DNA of 64,000 nt, from NCBI RefSeq assembly GCF_010725725.1, contig NZ_AP022599.1, forward strand, positions 1,860,001-1,924,000, read 5' to 3'. How positions within the stretch are numbered: the stretch's first letter is position 1; each line of letters opens with the position of its first letter. The notes beneath the pieces were generated by a model. That model had not been told where the DNA came from, did no database searches, and saw only the letters and a list, made by a program, of their open reading frames with translations. Shown one piece after another: positions 36,441-45,792 of the stretch. Both the position numbers and the translations under genes were made by a program. The DNA comes from Mycolicibacterium pulveris (lineage in GTDB: Bacteria; Actinomycetota; Actinomycetes; Mycobacteriales; Mycobacteriaceae).

Positions 36441-39347
36441 GTGGTGGAAACGCAGATGCTGATAAGGCTCGTCGTCGGCCTTGGCATGACGGCGATCGTG
36501 CTGGTATTCGCGGCCAAACGTGTGCTCTGGCTGACCAACCTGATCCGGGCGGGCGCGCGCACCAGCCCTGAGAACAACCGCAAAGACAATCTCGGCACCC
36601 GGATTTTCACGCAGATCAAAGAGGTCTTCGGGCAAACCCGCCTGCTGCGCTGGTCGATCCCCGGTCTCGCGCACTTCTTCACGATGTGGGGCTTCTTCAT
36701 CCTCGCATCGGTCTACCTCGAGGCCTACGGGTACCTGTTCGACCACGACTTCCACATCCCGCTCATCGGCCGGTGGGATCTGCTCGGGTTTTTGCAGGAC
36801 TTCTTCGCGGTCGCGGTGCTGCTTGGGATCATCACCTTCGCGATCATCCGGTTGCGCACCGAACCCAAGGAACACGGCCGCGACTCGCGCTTCTACGGCT
36901 CCCACACCGGTGGCGCCTGGCTGATCCTCTTCATGATCTTCAACGTCATCTGGACCTACGCGCTGGTCCGCGGCGCCGCGGTGAACACCGGCGCCCTGCC
37001 CTACGGCGACGGCGCCTTCTTCTCGCAGCTCATGGGCTGGGTGCTCAACCCGCTGGGGCTCGAGGCGAACGAGTGGATCGAAACCATCGGGCTGTTGCTG
37101 CACATCGGCGTGATGCTGGTCTTCCTGCTGATCGTGCTGCACTCCAAGCACCTGCACATCGGCCTGGCGCCCATCAACGTGACCTTCAAGCGGCTGCCGG
37201 ACGGGCTCGGGCCGCTGCTGCCCGTGGAATACGAGGGCAAGCGGATCGACTTCGAGGATCCGCCGGAGGACGCGGTGCTGGGCCGCGGCAAGATCGAGGA
37301 CTTCACCTGGAAGGCCTACCTCGACATGGCCACATGCACCGAGTGCGGCCGCTGCCAGTCTCAGTGCCCGGCGTGGAACACCGGCAAGCCGCTGTCGCCC
37401 AAGCTCTTGATCATGGACCTGCGCGACCACCTCTTCGCGAAGGCCCCCTACGTCCTCGGTCAGAAGGAATCGCCGCTGGAGAACACCCCCGAGGGTGGCC
37501 TCGGCGAGGAACTGCGCGGTGAGAAGCACGCCGAACAGCACCACGTTCCGGAGTCGGGCTTCGGCCGGATCACCGGGTCGGGGCCCGCGCAGGCCACCCG
37601 CCCGCTGGTGGGCACCGCCGAGCAGGGCGGCGTCATCGACCCCGACGTGTTGTGGTCCTGCACTACCTGCGGTGCCTGCGTCGAGCAGTGCCCGGTGGAC
37701 ATCGAGCACATCGACCACATCGTCGACATGCGCCGCTACCAGGTGATGATGGAGTCCGACTTCCCCGGCGAGCTCGGTGTGCTGTTCAAAAACCTTGAGA
37801 CCAAGGGCAATCCATGGGGGCAGAACGCCAAGGACCGCACCAACTGGATCGACGAGGTCGACTTCGACGTGCCGGTCTACGGCAAGGACGTCGAGTCCTT
37901 CGACGGCTATGAGTACCTGTTCTGGGTGGGCTGCGCCGGTGCTTTCGAGGACCGCGCCAAGAAGACCACCAAGGCCGTCGCCGAGCTGCTGGCCACCGCC
38001 GGGGTGAAATACCTGGTGCTCGGTGAAGGCGAGACCTGCAACGGTGACTCGGCTCGTCGCTCGGGCAACGAATTCCTGTTCCAGCAGCTGGCCGCGCAGA
38101 ACGTCGAGACCCTCGACGAGCTGTTCGAGGGCGTCGAGCGGCTGGACCGCAAGATCGTCACCTCCTGCCCGCACTGCTTCAACACGCTGGGCCGCGAATA
38201 CCCGCAGGTCGGCGGCAACTACACGGTGCTGCACCACACCCAGCTGCTGAACCGGCTCGTCCGCGACAAGAAGCTGGTGCCGGTCAAGCCCGTCGACGGC
38301 GGACGCGAAATCACCTACCACGACCCCTGCTACCTGGGTCGGCACAACAAGGTCTACGAGGCGCCGCGAGAACTGGTCGGAGCCTCCGGCGCGAAGCTGA
38401 CCGAGATGCCGCGCCACGCCGACCGAGGCCTGTGCTGCGGCGCGGGTGGTGCGCGGATGTGGATGGAGGAACACATCGGCAAACGCGTCAACCACGAGCG
38501 CGTGGAAGAGGCCATGGACACCGGCGCCTCCGCCATCGCCACCGGCTGCCCGTTCTGCCGCGTGATGATCACCGACGGGGTGGACGACGTCGCCGCCGCC
38601 CGCGAGGTGGAGAAAACCGAAGTGCTCGACGTGGCGCAGCTGCTGCTGGACTCGCTGGACAGGAGCAACATCAAGCTGCCCGAAAAGGGCACGGCCGCAA
38701 AGGAAGCCGAGGAGCGCGCCGCAAAGGCCGCGGCGGCTGCCCCCGCGGTGGAGAAAGCCGCACCGAAGCAGGAGCCACAGCCCGAGGCGGCGCCGGCTCA
38801 GGCGCAAGCCGCGCCGGCCGCGGAGAAGCCCGCGGCTCCGGCCCCCGCCAAGGGCCTCGGCATCGCCGCGGGTGCCAAACGGCCCGGGGCCAAGAAACCC
38901 CCAGCCAAGCCAGCGGCCGCCGACGCGCCCGCCAAGGCGGAACCGGAGGTCAAGGGCCTCGGTATCGCCGCGGGCGCGCGACGTCCCGGCGCCAAGAAGG
39001 CCGCGCCGAAGGCGTCGCCCAACGAGGGTGCGGCGTCCGTCACACAGCCGCCCAACGCAGACCCCGACCAGGCCACACCGGAGACCAAGATTGACACCGC
39101 CGATTCCGACCGCGGCGTCGAGCAGGCACCGGTCAAGGGACTCGGCATCGCCCCCGGTGCCCGGCGTCCGGGCGCGAAGAAGTCGGCGGCGCCGGCGAAA
39201 CCCGCTGAGCCGCAGTCGAAGCCAGAACCCGCCAGCGAATCCAGCGCTGCGCCTGAGGCTTCCGCCGACGACGGCGGTGACAAGCCGGCACCCCCGGTGA
39301 AGGGTCTGGGAATTGCGAAGGGTGCGCGGCCGCCGGGCAAGCGATGA
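36441..39347 (+). CDS. Membrane iron-sulfur oxidoreductase (Rv0338c-like, HdrD/DsrK type) with repeat tail
   Basis: 968 residues. Start is GTG 36441 or 36444; GGGAGG fits the second better. The N-terminal 240 residues contain several membrane helices, like a nitrate-reductase gamma-type quinone/haem anchor. Two ferredoxin-type 4Fe-4S motifs follow (CTECGRCQSQCP, CTTCGACVEQCP), then two CCG-type cysteine domains (SCPHCFNTLGREYP; CCGAGGARMW with TGCPFC). This plan suggests electron transfer between a membrane quinone pool and a soluble donor such as ETF. From about residue 760 it is Ala/Pro/Lys-rich with four copies of KGLGIAxGARRPG. M. tuberculosis Rv0338c is reported essential (memory). A palindromic operator precedes it. 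Confidence 0.9.
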   Translation: MVETQMLIRLVVGLGMTAIVLVFAAKRVLWLTNLIRAGARTSPENNRKDNLGTRIFTQIKEVFGQTRLLRWSIPGLAHFFTMWGFFILASVYLEAYGYLFDHDFHIPLIGRWDLLGFLQDFFAVAVLLGIITFAIIRLRTEPKEHGRDSRFYGSHTGGAWLILFMIFNVIWTYALVRGAAVNTGALPYGDGAFFSQLMGWVLNPLGLEANEWIETIGLLLHIGVMLVFLLIVLHSKHLHIGLAPINVTFKRLPDGLGPLLPVEYEGKRIDFEDPPEDAVLGRGKIEDFTWKAYLDMATCTECGRCQSQCPAWNTGKPLSPKLLIMDLRDHLFAKAPYVLGQKESPLENTPEGGLGEELRGEKHAEQHHVPESGFGRITGSGPAQATRPLVGTAEQGGVIDPDVLWSCTTCGACVEQCPVDIEHIDHIVDMRRYQVMMESDFPGELGVLFKNLETKGNPWGQNAKDRTNWIDEVDFDVPVYGKDVESFDGYEYLFWVGCAGAFEDRAKKTTKAVAELLATAGVKYLVLGEGETCNGDSARRSGNEFLFQQLAAQNVETLDELFEGVERLDRKIVTSCPHCFNTLGREYPQVGGNYTVLHHTQLLNRLVRDKKLVPVKPVDGGREITYHDPCYLGRHNKVYEAPRELVGASGAKLTEMPRHADRGLCCGAGGARMWMEEHIGKRVNHERVEEAMDTGASAIATGCPFCRVMITDGVDDVAAAREVEKTEVLDVAQLLLDSLDRSNIKLPEKGTAAKEAEERAAKAAAAAPAVEKAAPKQEPQPEAAPAQAQAAPAAEKPAAPAPAKGLGIAAGAKRPGAKKPPAKPAAADAPAKAEPEVKGLGIAAGARRPGAKKAAPKASPNEGAASVTQPPNADPDQATPETKIDTADSDRGVEQAPVKGLGIAPGARRPGAKKSAAPAKPAEPQSKPEPASESSAAPEASADDGGDKPAPPVKGLGIAKGARPPGKR

Positions 39348-39414
39348 GCCAACTCACGCACGGCTGACCAGCGATTTTAGATAATCGTTGGACAGCAGTG
39401 AGAATATTGGGAAC

Positions 39415-40680
39415 GTGACTACGCACCACCTGCCGTTCCATGCCACCGGGCATCCCCCGCGGCAGCGCACGTTCACGCAGTCATCCAAGCTGCAGGACGT
39501 GCTGTACGAGATCCGCGGGCCCGTGCATGAGCATGCGTCGCGGCTGGAGGCCGAGGGGCACCGGATCCTCAAGCTCAACATCGGCAACCCGGCGCCGTTC
39601 GGGTTCGAGGCGCCCGATGTCATCATGCGCGACATCATTCAGGCGCTGCCCTATGCGCAGGGGTACTCCGACTCCAAGGGCATCCTGCCGGCGCGGCGCG
39701 CGGTGTTCACCCGCTACGAGTTGGTAGAGGGCTTCCCCCGCTTCGACGTCGACGACGTGTACCTGGGCAACGGGGTCTCCGAGCTGATCACGATGACGTT
39801 GCAGGCGCTGCTGGACAACGGCGATCAGGTCCTGATCCCGGCCCCGGACTATCCGCTGTGGACCGCGTCGACGTCGCTGGCCGGCGGCACCCCCGTGCAC
39901 TACCTGTGCGACGAAACCCAGGGCTGGCAACCGGACATCGCCGACCTGGAGTCCAAGATCACCGAACGCACCAAGGCGTTGGTGGTGATCAACCCCAACA
40001 ACCCCACCGGCGCGGTCTACAGCCGTGAGGTGCTGACCGAGATCGCCGAGCTGGCACGCAAACACCAACTGCTGCTGCTGGCCGACGAGATCTACGACAA
40101 GATCCTCTACGACGGCGCCGAACACATCGCGATGGCCTCGGTGGCCCCCGATTTGTTGACGCTGACCTTCAACGGCCTGTCGAAGGCCTACCGGGTGGCC
40201 GGCTACCGCGCGGGCTGGCTGGTCATCACCGGTCCCAAGGAACACGCCGCGAGCTTCATCGAGGGCATCAGCCTGCTGGCCAACATGCGGCTGTGTCCCA
40301 ACGTGCCGGCGCAGCACGCCATCCAGGTCGCGTTGGGCGGCTACCAGAGCATCGACGATCTGGTGCTGCCCGGTGGGCGGCTGCTCGAACAGCGCGACGT
40401 GGCCTGGGAGAAGCTCAACGAGATTCCCGGGGTGTCCTGCGTCAAACCGCAGGGGGCCCTCTACGCGTTCCCGCGGCTGGATCCCGAGGTCTACGACATC
40501 GTCGACGACGAGCAGCTCGTTCTCGACCTGCTGCTGCAGGAGAAGATCCTGGTCACCCAGGGCACGGGCTTCAACTGGCCCACCCCGGACCATCTGCGCA
40601 TCGTCACGCTGCCCTGGGCGCGTGACCTGGCCGCCGCGATCGAACGCCTCGGCAACTTCCTCGCCGGCTACCGCCAATAA
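39415..40680 (+). CDS. aspC: Aspartate/alanine aminotransferase family protein (AspC)
   Basis: 421 residues from GTG 39415; a TTG 27 bases upstream is possible but has no support. Class I PLP aminotransferase: VINPNNPTGAVYS, LLADEIYDKILYDG with the cofactor Asp/Tyr, and FNGLSKAYRVAGYRAGW carrying the Schiff-base lysine. M. tuberculosis Rv0337c, annotated aspC but closest in kind to alanine transaminases (AlaA), has the same neighbour (Rv0338c). Substrate preference between aspartate and alanine cannot be read from the sequence. It lies 67 bases after the Fe-S gene on the same strand. Confidence 0.92.
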   Translation: MTTHHLPFHATGHPPRQRTFTQSSKLQDVLYEIRGPVHEHASRLEAEGHRILKLNIGNPAPFGFEAPDVIMRDIIQALPYAQGYSDSKGILPARRAVFTRYELVEGFPRFDVDDVYLGNGVSELITMTLQALLDNGDQVLIPAPDYPLWTASTSLAGGTPVHYLCDETQGWQPDIADLESKITERTKALVVINPNNPTGAVYSREVLTEIAELARKHQLLLLADEIYDKILYDGAEHIAMASVAPDLLTLTFNGLSKAYRVAGYRAGWLVITGPKEHAASFIEGISLLANMRLCPNVPAQHAIQVALGGYQSIDDLVLPGGRLLEQRDVAWEKLNEIPGVSCVKPQGALYAFPRLDPEVYDIVDDEQLVLDLLLQEKILVTQGTGFNWPTPDHLRIVTLPWARDLAAAIERLGNFLAGYRQ

Positions 40681-40735
40681 GGCTCTCGGGCAGACTTTCG
40701 TTCCCAAGATCGCGCGGATGCGCGAGACTGAGACG

Positions 40736-42355
40736 ATGGCGGCTACCGACCGGGCAGCCATCGCGTTCGAGCGCCACGCTTGGACCGACGTGTACAGGTG
40801 CCTCACCGACACCACTGAGTCGCTCACCGCCGATGACCTCGAGCGCCTGGCGGTGGCGGCCTATCTGATCGGTGAGGACCTGCAGAGCGTGCATGCCTGG
40901 GAGCAGGCCTACGCCGCGCGCCTGGCGGTCGACGAAGCCGCCCGGGCAGCCGAGTGCGGGTTCTGGTTGGCGCTGACCCAGCTTCTGCACGGCAACACCG
41001 CCCGCGCCGGCGGATGGCTCGCCCGGGTGGGCCGACTGCTCGACGAGGCGAACCTTGACTGCGCCGCCAGGGGCTACCTGCTGGTTCCTCCGGCCCTCGG
41101 GGCATGGGCCAGCGGCGATTCCGCCAAAGCTGCTGAGTTGTGCGGCGAGGCAGGGCGCGTCGCGGCACGCTTCGGCGACCGCGATCTGGCGGCGATCGCG
41201 TTGCTGGGCCAGGGCCAGGCAGCGGTCACCGCGGGGGAGACAGCGCGCGGCGCGGCGCTGCTCGACGAGGCGATGGTGAGCGTCACCGCCGGCGAGGTGT
41301 CGCCGATTCCGGCCGGGATCGTCTACTGCGCCGTCATCGAGACCTGCATGGGCGCCTACGACCTGCGCCGAGCAACGGAATGGACCATGGCGTTGAGCGC
41401 CTGGTGCGAATCCCAACCCGATCTGGTGCCCTACCGCGGCCAATGCCTGGTGCATCGCTCGCAGATCCTGCAGATTCACGGCGAATGGTCCCAGGCGGGC
41501 AAGGCCGCCCGGCAGGCGTGCGAACACCTGGCGCATCCGACCCCACACCCCTCGTTGGGCATGGCCGCCTACCAGCGCGCCGAATTGCACCGGCTGCACG
41601 GCGAATTCGACGCCGCTGACGCCGCGTACCGGCAGGCTCACCAGCACGGCAGGGAGCCGCTGCCCGGCTTGGCGCAACTCCGACTGGCCGAGGGACACAT
41701 CGACGCCGCGGTCGCCGCCGTCCGCCGCGCCTTGGACACCAACCCAGACCGGTTCGCCCGGCCCGCGACCCTCGCCGCTCACGTCGACATCATGATCAGC
41801 GTCGGTGATGTCGCCGCCGCGCGAACGAGTGCCGACGAGCTCTCCGGGCTTGCCACCACCGTCGACGCCCCGTACCTGCATGCCGTCGCCGCGCACGCCG
41901 ACGGGTCGACGCTGCTCGCCGAAGGCGACGCCACCGCGGCGTTGAAGACGCTACGCCGAGCCGCCGCCGGCTGGCGGGAGTTGTCGATGCCTTATGAAGC
42001 CGCCCGCACCCGGGTCCAGACCGGTCTTGCCTGCCAAGCACTCGGCGATTCTGATTCGGCGGCAATGGAATTCGACTCCGCGCGGGACGCCTTCGGCCAG
42101 CTCGGCGCCCAACCCGACATGGACCGGCTGGCTGACCTCGTGGCGCCCAAGCGCCGGTCGGCGGGCGGGCTGACCGAGCGGGAATGCGAGGTGTTGCGGC
42201 TGGTCGCCGCGGGCAAGACGAACCGCGAGATCGGTGCGAGCCTGACGCTCAGCGAGCACACGATCGCCCGGCACCTGCAGAACATCTTCGCCAAGTTGGG
42301 GTTGTCCTCGCGGGCCGCCGCCACCGCCTACGCCTACGAGCAACACCTGGTGTGA
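40736..42355 (+). CDS. LuxR-family regulator with TPR-like repeats
   Basis: 539 residues from ATG 40736. The body is made of helical repeat pairs rich in Ala (for example YQRAELHRLHGEFDAADAAY), resembling TPRs. The C-terminal 65 residues are a LuxR/GerE HTH (LTERECEVLRLVAAGKTNRE, then TIARHLQNIFAKLGL). It lacks the N-terminal P-loop domain of IniR. It is 55 bases after aspC and is followed by a perfect hairpin and a methyltransferase gene. The ligand and targets are unknown; the neighbouring methyltransferase is a candidate target. Confidence 0.85.
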   Translation: MAATDRAAIAFERHAWTDVYRCLTDTTESLTADDLERLAVAAYLIGEDLQSVHAWEQAYAARLAVDEAARAAECGFWLALTQLLHGNTARAGGWLARVGRLLDEANLDCAARGYLLVPPALGAWASGDSAKAAELCGEAGRVAARFGDRDLAAIALLGQGQAAVTAGETARGAALLDEAMVSVTAGEVSPIPAGIVYCAVIETCMGAYDLRRATEWTMALSAWCESQPDLVPYRGQCLVHRSQILQIHGEWSQAGKAARQACEHLAHPTPHPSLGMAAYQRAELHRLHGEFDAADAAYRQAHQHGREPLPGLAQLRLAEGHIDAAVAAVRRALDTNPDRFARPATLAAHVDIMISVGDVAAARTSADELSGLATTVDAPYLHAVAAHADGSTLLAEGDATAALKTLRRAAAGWRELSMPYEAARTRVQTGLACQALGDSDSAAMEFDSARDAFGQLGAQPDMDRLADLVAPKRRSAGGLTERECEVLRLVAAGKTNREIGASLTLSEHTIARHLQNIFAKLGLSSRAAATAYAYEQHLV

Positions 42356-42359
42356 CCGA

Positions 42360-42387
42360 CCGCGGTGGTCAGAACTGACCACCGCGG
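42360..42387. terminator. Perfect 13-bp hairpin between the LuxR and methyltransferase genes
   Basis: CCGCGGTGGTCAG (42360-42372) pairs exactly with 42375-42387 around AA. It begins 5 bases after the LuxR stop, as a terminator would, but has no U tract. As a near-perfect dyad 50 bases upstream of the methyltransferase -10 it could also be an operator. Confidence 0.6.
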
Positions 42388-42437
42388 CGCGACCAATATG
42401 GTGGATCCGGTCGACGCGACAGCAGCGGCCGCAACCC

Positions 42438-42443
42438 TACCGT
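42438..42443 (+). promoter_or_regulatory. Leaderless -10 element for the methyltransferase
   Basis: TACCGT ends 6 bases before the ATG at 42450. Confidence 0.45.
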
Positions 42444-42449
42444 TGCACC

Positions 42450-43268
42450 ATGTCTCAGCACGTTGACTACCGCAACCTCCGACGCATCGAAGCCGAGAAC
42501 TACGCCCGCGATTTCGTCCCGGTCATCCCCGCACCGCTTGCTGCCGACCTCATCGCGGCGGCCGACCCCGTGCCAGGCGAGTTCGTCGTCGACGTCGCAT
42601 GCGGTACCGGCGTCGTGGCCCGCCTGGCGGCCCAAAGAGTCGGAGCCACCGGCAAAGTCGTCGGAATCGATCTGGTCCCCGAGATGTTGTCGGTCGCCGA
42701 GCAAGCCACCGCGTCCACCGATACCCCGATGGAGTGGCGGGAGGCCCGTGCGGAGGCACTTCCCCTTCCCGACGAGTCATACGACCTGGTGCTGTGCCAG
42801 CTCGGGCTGATGTTCTTTCCCGACCGCTCCGCAGCGGTACGGGAGATGCGACGGGTGTTGTCGCCTGGCGGTCGTGTCGCGATCAACGTGCCGGGAACCA
42901 TGCCACGGCTGTTCGAGGTGATGGCCGACGGGCTCGCTCGCCACATCAACCCGGACCTGCCCGGGTTCCTGCGCGGTGTCTTCTCGCTGGGCCACAGCGA
43001 GCTTCGCCGGCTGTTACAGGAGGCAGGCTTTCACCATGTGGCGGTCGACACCACGACGAAAACGCTGCGGCTGCCCCCGCCGAACCAATTCCTTTGGCAG
43101 TACCTCCAAGTCACTCCGGTGGCAGAACGTGTCATGGCTGCCGACGCCGAGCGTCGACAGGCACTCGAGAAGGATGCGATCGCGGGCTGGCAGGAGTTCC
43201 TCGACGGCGACAGCCTGGTCGTGGAATTGCCGGTCATCACCGCGACCGCTAAAACAATCCCGGTGTAG
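42450..43268 (+). CDS. Class I SAM-dependent methyltransferase
   Basis: 272 residues. The SAM-binding core is clear: motif I VVDVACGTGVVARLA, acidic loop VVGIDLVPEML, EARAEALPLPDESYDLVLCQ and a post-motif MRRVLSPGGRVAINVPG. It belongs to the ubiquinone/menaquinone-methyltransferase-like group of small-molecule methylases. The acceptor is unknown. It pairs with the upstream LuxR regulator but has its own predicted leaderless start. Confidence 0.85.
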   Translation: MSQHVDYRNLRRIEAENYARDFVPVIPAPLAADLIAAADPVPGEFVVDVACGTGVVARLAAQRVGATGKVVGIDLVPEMLSVAEQATASTDTPMEWREARAEALPLPDESYDLVLCQLGLMFFPDRSAAVREMRRVLSPGGRVAINVPGTMPRLFEVMADGLARHINPDLPGFLRGVFSLGHSELRRLLQEAGFHHVAVDTTTKTLRLPPPNQFLWQYLQVTPVAERVMAADAERRQALEKDAIAGWQEFLDGDSLVVELPVITATAKTIPV

Positions 43269-43316
43269 ATCTCGGCGATCGCTCGATGATCACGTATACC
43301 TCTAGTGTGTGTGGCC

Positions 43317-44588
43317 GTGGGGCATTCGCACGGACACTCCCACTCCATGAGCGGCCCTGCGCCGCTGGGCCCGCTGGCCGCGAAGGTGGTCGTCGGGCTG
43401 CTGATCCTCATCGGCATCGCAGTGCTGGCCGGCACGGTGTGGCTGTGGCCCAGCCAGCAGAAGACCGATATCCCCCTGCCGTTTCAGAACGCGGCCGGCG
43501 GCGCGGTCACCACCGAAGCCGGGCACGTCATATCCAGCAGCGCCGCCGCCTGCGGCAGCGCCTCGGCCGGACGTGTGCTGACCGCGGCCCCTGTGCCCGC
43601 CCGCGGCGACGGCGGCACCTGTGTGCAGGCGCTCATCGCGATCGACTCCGGACCCAACACCGGCGCCCACACCCTGTTGGAGTTCAGCGGCGGGCCTGGG
43701 CAGCCCGATCTCGCCGTCGGCGACCAGGTTCGCATCAGCAGACAGATCGACGAGGCCGGCACCACCACGTACTCGTTCTACGACTACGAGCGGACGTGGC
43801 CGTTGGTCGCGCTTGCCGCCGTGTTCGCGGTCGTCGTCGTCGCCGTGGCCCGATGGCGCGGGCTGCGCGCGCTGATCGGCATCGTCGTCGCGTTCGGCGT
43901 GCTGGTTGTCTTCCTGCTGCCCGCCCTGCGCGACGGCGCGGCCGCTGTCCCTGTCGCGCTGGTGGCCTCCGCGGCGATTCTCTACGCGGTGATCTACCTG
44001 GCGCACGGGGTGAGCCTGCGCACCAGCGCGGCCCTGCTCGGTACGCTGACGTCGCTGCTGCTGGCAGCGGTATTGTCTTGGACTGCCATCGAATTGGCGC
44101 ATCTCACCGGTCTGTCGGAAGACCAGAACAACACCGTCGCCGCATATCTGGGCGACGTGTCGATCACCGGTCTGCTGCTGGCCGGGTTCATCATCGGCTC
44201 GCTCGGTGTCCTCAACGACGTCACCGTCACCCAGGCGTCCACGGTGTTCGAGTTGGCTGAGCTGCAAGGCAGTTCACGCCGGGCGGTCTTCGTCGGCGCC
44301 ATGCGGGTGGGCCGCGACCACATCGCCAGCACCGTCTACACGTTGGTGCTGGCGTATGCGGGCAGCGCACTGCCGCTGCTGCTGTTGTTCAGCGTCGCCA
44401 ACCGCTCGCTCGGCGACGTGCTGACGAGCGAGAGCGTGGCCATCGAGATCGCCCGTTCGGCGGTCGGCGGCGTCGCGCTGGCGCTGTCGGTTCCGTTGAC
44501 GACGGCGATCGCGGCAGTGCTGGCCACCCCGCGCGCCGCTAGCGGTCCTCCAGCAGCTGCAGCAGATATGCGCCGTAGCCCGATTTGA
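43317..44588 (+). CDS. YibE/F-family multi-pass membrane protein
   Basis: 423 residues from GTG 43317, chosen because TAGTGT (43303-43308) lies 8 bases upstream; GTG at 43305 is the other option. It opens with a His-rich GHSHGHSHS, then a helix, an extracytoplasmic domain of about 110 residues, and 7-8 helices with YibE/F signatures ([32 protein letters not shown]). YibE/F proteins have no firm function; the His cluster suggests metal binding. The 3' end overlaps the convergent rmlA by 50 bases. Confidence 0.8.
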   Translation: MGHSHGHSHSMSGPAPLGPLAAKVVVGLLILIGIAVLAGTVWLWPSQQKTDIPLPFQNAAGGAVTTEAGHVISSSAAACGSASAGRVLTAAPVPARGDGGTCVQALIAIDSGPNTGAHTLLEFSGGPGQPDLAVGDQVRISRQIDEAGTTTYSFYDYERTWPLVALAAVFAVVVVAVARWRGLRALIGIVVAFGVLVVFLLPALRDGAAAVPVALVASAAILYAVIYLAHGVSLRTSAALLGTLTSLLLAAVLSWTAIELAHLTGLSEDQNNTVAAYLGDVSITGLLLAGFIIGSLGVLNDVTVTQASTVFELAELQGSSRRAVFVGAMRVGRDHIASTVYTLVLAYAGSALPLLLLFSVANRSLGDVLTSESVAIEIARSAVGGVALALSVPLTTAIAAVLATPRAASGPPAAAADMRRSPI

Positions 44589-45405
44589 GCTGCGCGTAGC
44601 CCTGCTCGGCCAACTGCTCGTCGTCGATGAAGCCGAGCCGCCACGCCACCTCCTCGGGCACGCTGATCTTCAGACCCTGGCGCCGTTCGATCGTCCGCAC
44701 GAAATCGCCTGCGTCCAGCAGCGAATCGAATGTCCCGGTGTCCAGCCACGCCGTGCCGCGGGCAAGCACCTCGACGGTCAATCGACCTTGGTTGAGGTAG
44801 GTCCGGTTGATGTCGGTGATCTCGTACTCGCCGCGCGCCGAAGGCTGTAACGAGCGGGCGATCTCGATGACGTCGTTGTCGTAGAAGTACAACCCGGGCA
44901 CCGCGTAGTGTGACTTCGGCGTCGCGGGCTTCTCCTCCAGCGACAGCGCACGGCCGTCGTCACTGAACTCGACCACGCCATAGGCGGACGGGTTGGCCAC
45001 CCAATAGGCGAAAATGACGCCGCCGCTGACGTTTTGGAACCGGCTCAGCCCGGTGCCCAGGGCGGGACCGTAGAAGATGTTGTCGCCCAACACCAACGCG
45101 ACCGGACCGGTTCCGATGTGGTCCGCCCCGATGATGAATGCCTGGGCCAGACCTTCGGGGCGCTGCTGGACCGCGTAGGTGATGTTGATGCCGAACTGCG
45201 AACCATCGCCGAGCAACCGATGAAACGCCGGGGCGTCCTCTGGCGTGGTGATCAGCTGAATGTCGCGGATACCGGCCATCATCAGCGTGGACAACGGGTA
45301 GTAGATCATCGGCTTGTCGTAGACCGGCACCAGCTGCTTGCTGGTGCCCATCGTGATCGGATAGAGCCGGGTGCCCGACCCGCCGGCAAGGATGATGCCG
45401 CGCAT
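44539..45405 (-). CDS. rmlA: Glucose-1-phosphate thymidylyltransferase (RmlA), second copy
   Basis: 288 residues from ATG 45405, which overlaps the stop of the upstream SnoaL-like gene by one base. It has all RmlA signatures: [53 protein letters not shown]. The neighbours on its strand match the Rv0332-Rv0334 order of M. tuberculosis, so this is probably the ancestral housekeeping copy that feeds the rhamnose linker of arabinogalactan. The rmlA at 9949 is the additional one. Its 3' end overlaps the convergent YibE/F gene by 50 bases. Confidence 0.94.
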   Translation of the reverse strand: MRGIILAGGSGTRLYPITMGTSKQLVPVYDKPMIYYPLSTLMMAGIRDIQLITTPEDAPAFHRLLGDGSQFGINITYAVQQRPEGLAQAFIIGADHIGTGPVALVLGDNIFYGPALGTGLSRFQNVSGGVIFAYWVANPSAYGVVEFSDDGRALSLEEKPATPKSHYAVPGLYFYDNDVIEIARSLQPSARGEYEITDINRTYLNQGRLTVEVLARGTAWLDTGTFDSLLDAGDFVRTIERRQGLKISVPEEVAWRLGFIDDEQLAEQGYAQLKSGYGAYLLQLLEDR

Positions 45406-45770
45406 CAGCTCTTGAGGTCTTTTTCGGTCAGTTCGGTGGCGGCCAACGCCGAGGCGAGGTCGCCGTGGTGAAACACCGCCGTGACGTGGTCGTGCACGAC
45501 GCGGAATGCCGACGCCGTCACCACAGCGCCGGGGTCGGCGGGCAGTTCCTCGGCCACCACGACGCCGTCGTGCACATACATCCGGCCGGTCTCGACCTTG
45601 ATGGCGGGCTGCTGCTGCGCCCATCGCCGCAGCGCGGTGTGGCCCTGGCTGGCCCCGTCGGTGTCACCGAGTTCGATGTCGTCGCTGGACAGCGCCACCA
45701 GCGTGTCGAGGTCTCGCTCGTTGAGCGCGTCATACCAGGCGAGGACGGTGGCGATCTCCGAAGTGCTCAT
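45405..45770 (-). CDS. SnoaL-like / NTF2-fold small protein (Rv0333-like)
   Basis: 121 residues with the NTF2-like pattern: an N-terminal helix ([19 protein letters not shown]), [12 protein letters not shown], then beta strands. TACCTT lies 7 bases before the ATG at 45770, indicating a leaderless start. It is coupled to rmlA by a one-base overlap. Whether it is catalytic is unclear: the cavity residues seen do not identify a reaction. Confidence 0.75.
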   Translation of the reverse strand: MSTSEIATVLAWYDALNERDLDTLVALSSDDIELGDTDGASQGHTALRRWAQQQPAIKVETGRMYVHDGVVVAEELPADPGAVVTASAFRVVHDHVTAVFHHGDLASALAATELTEKDLKS

Positions 45771-45792
45771 GGTCGTGAAGGTACTACGCCAC

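Noticed and set aside
36384..38807. 800-codon minus-strand frame opposite the Fe-S reductase
   Set aside because: The plus-strand protein has intact cysteine motifs; the antisense product is compositionally biased and lacks any family signature.
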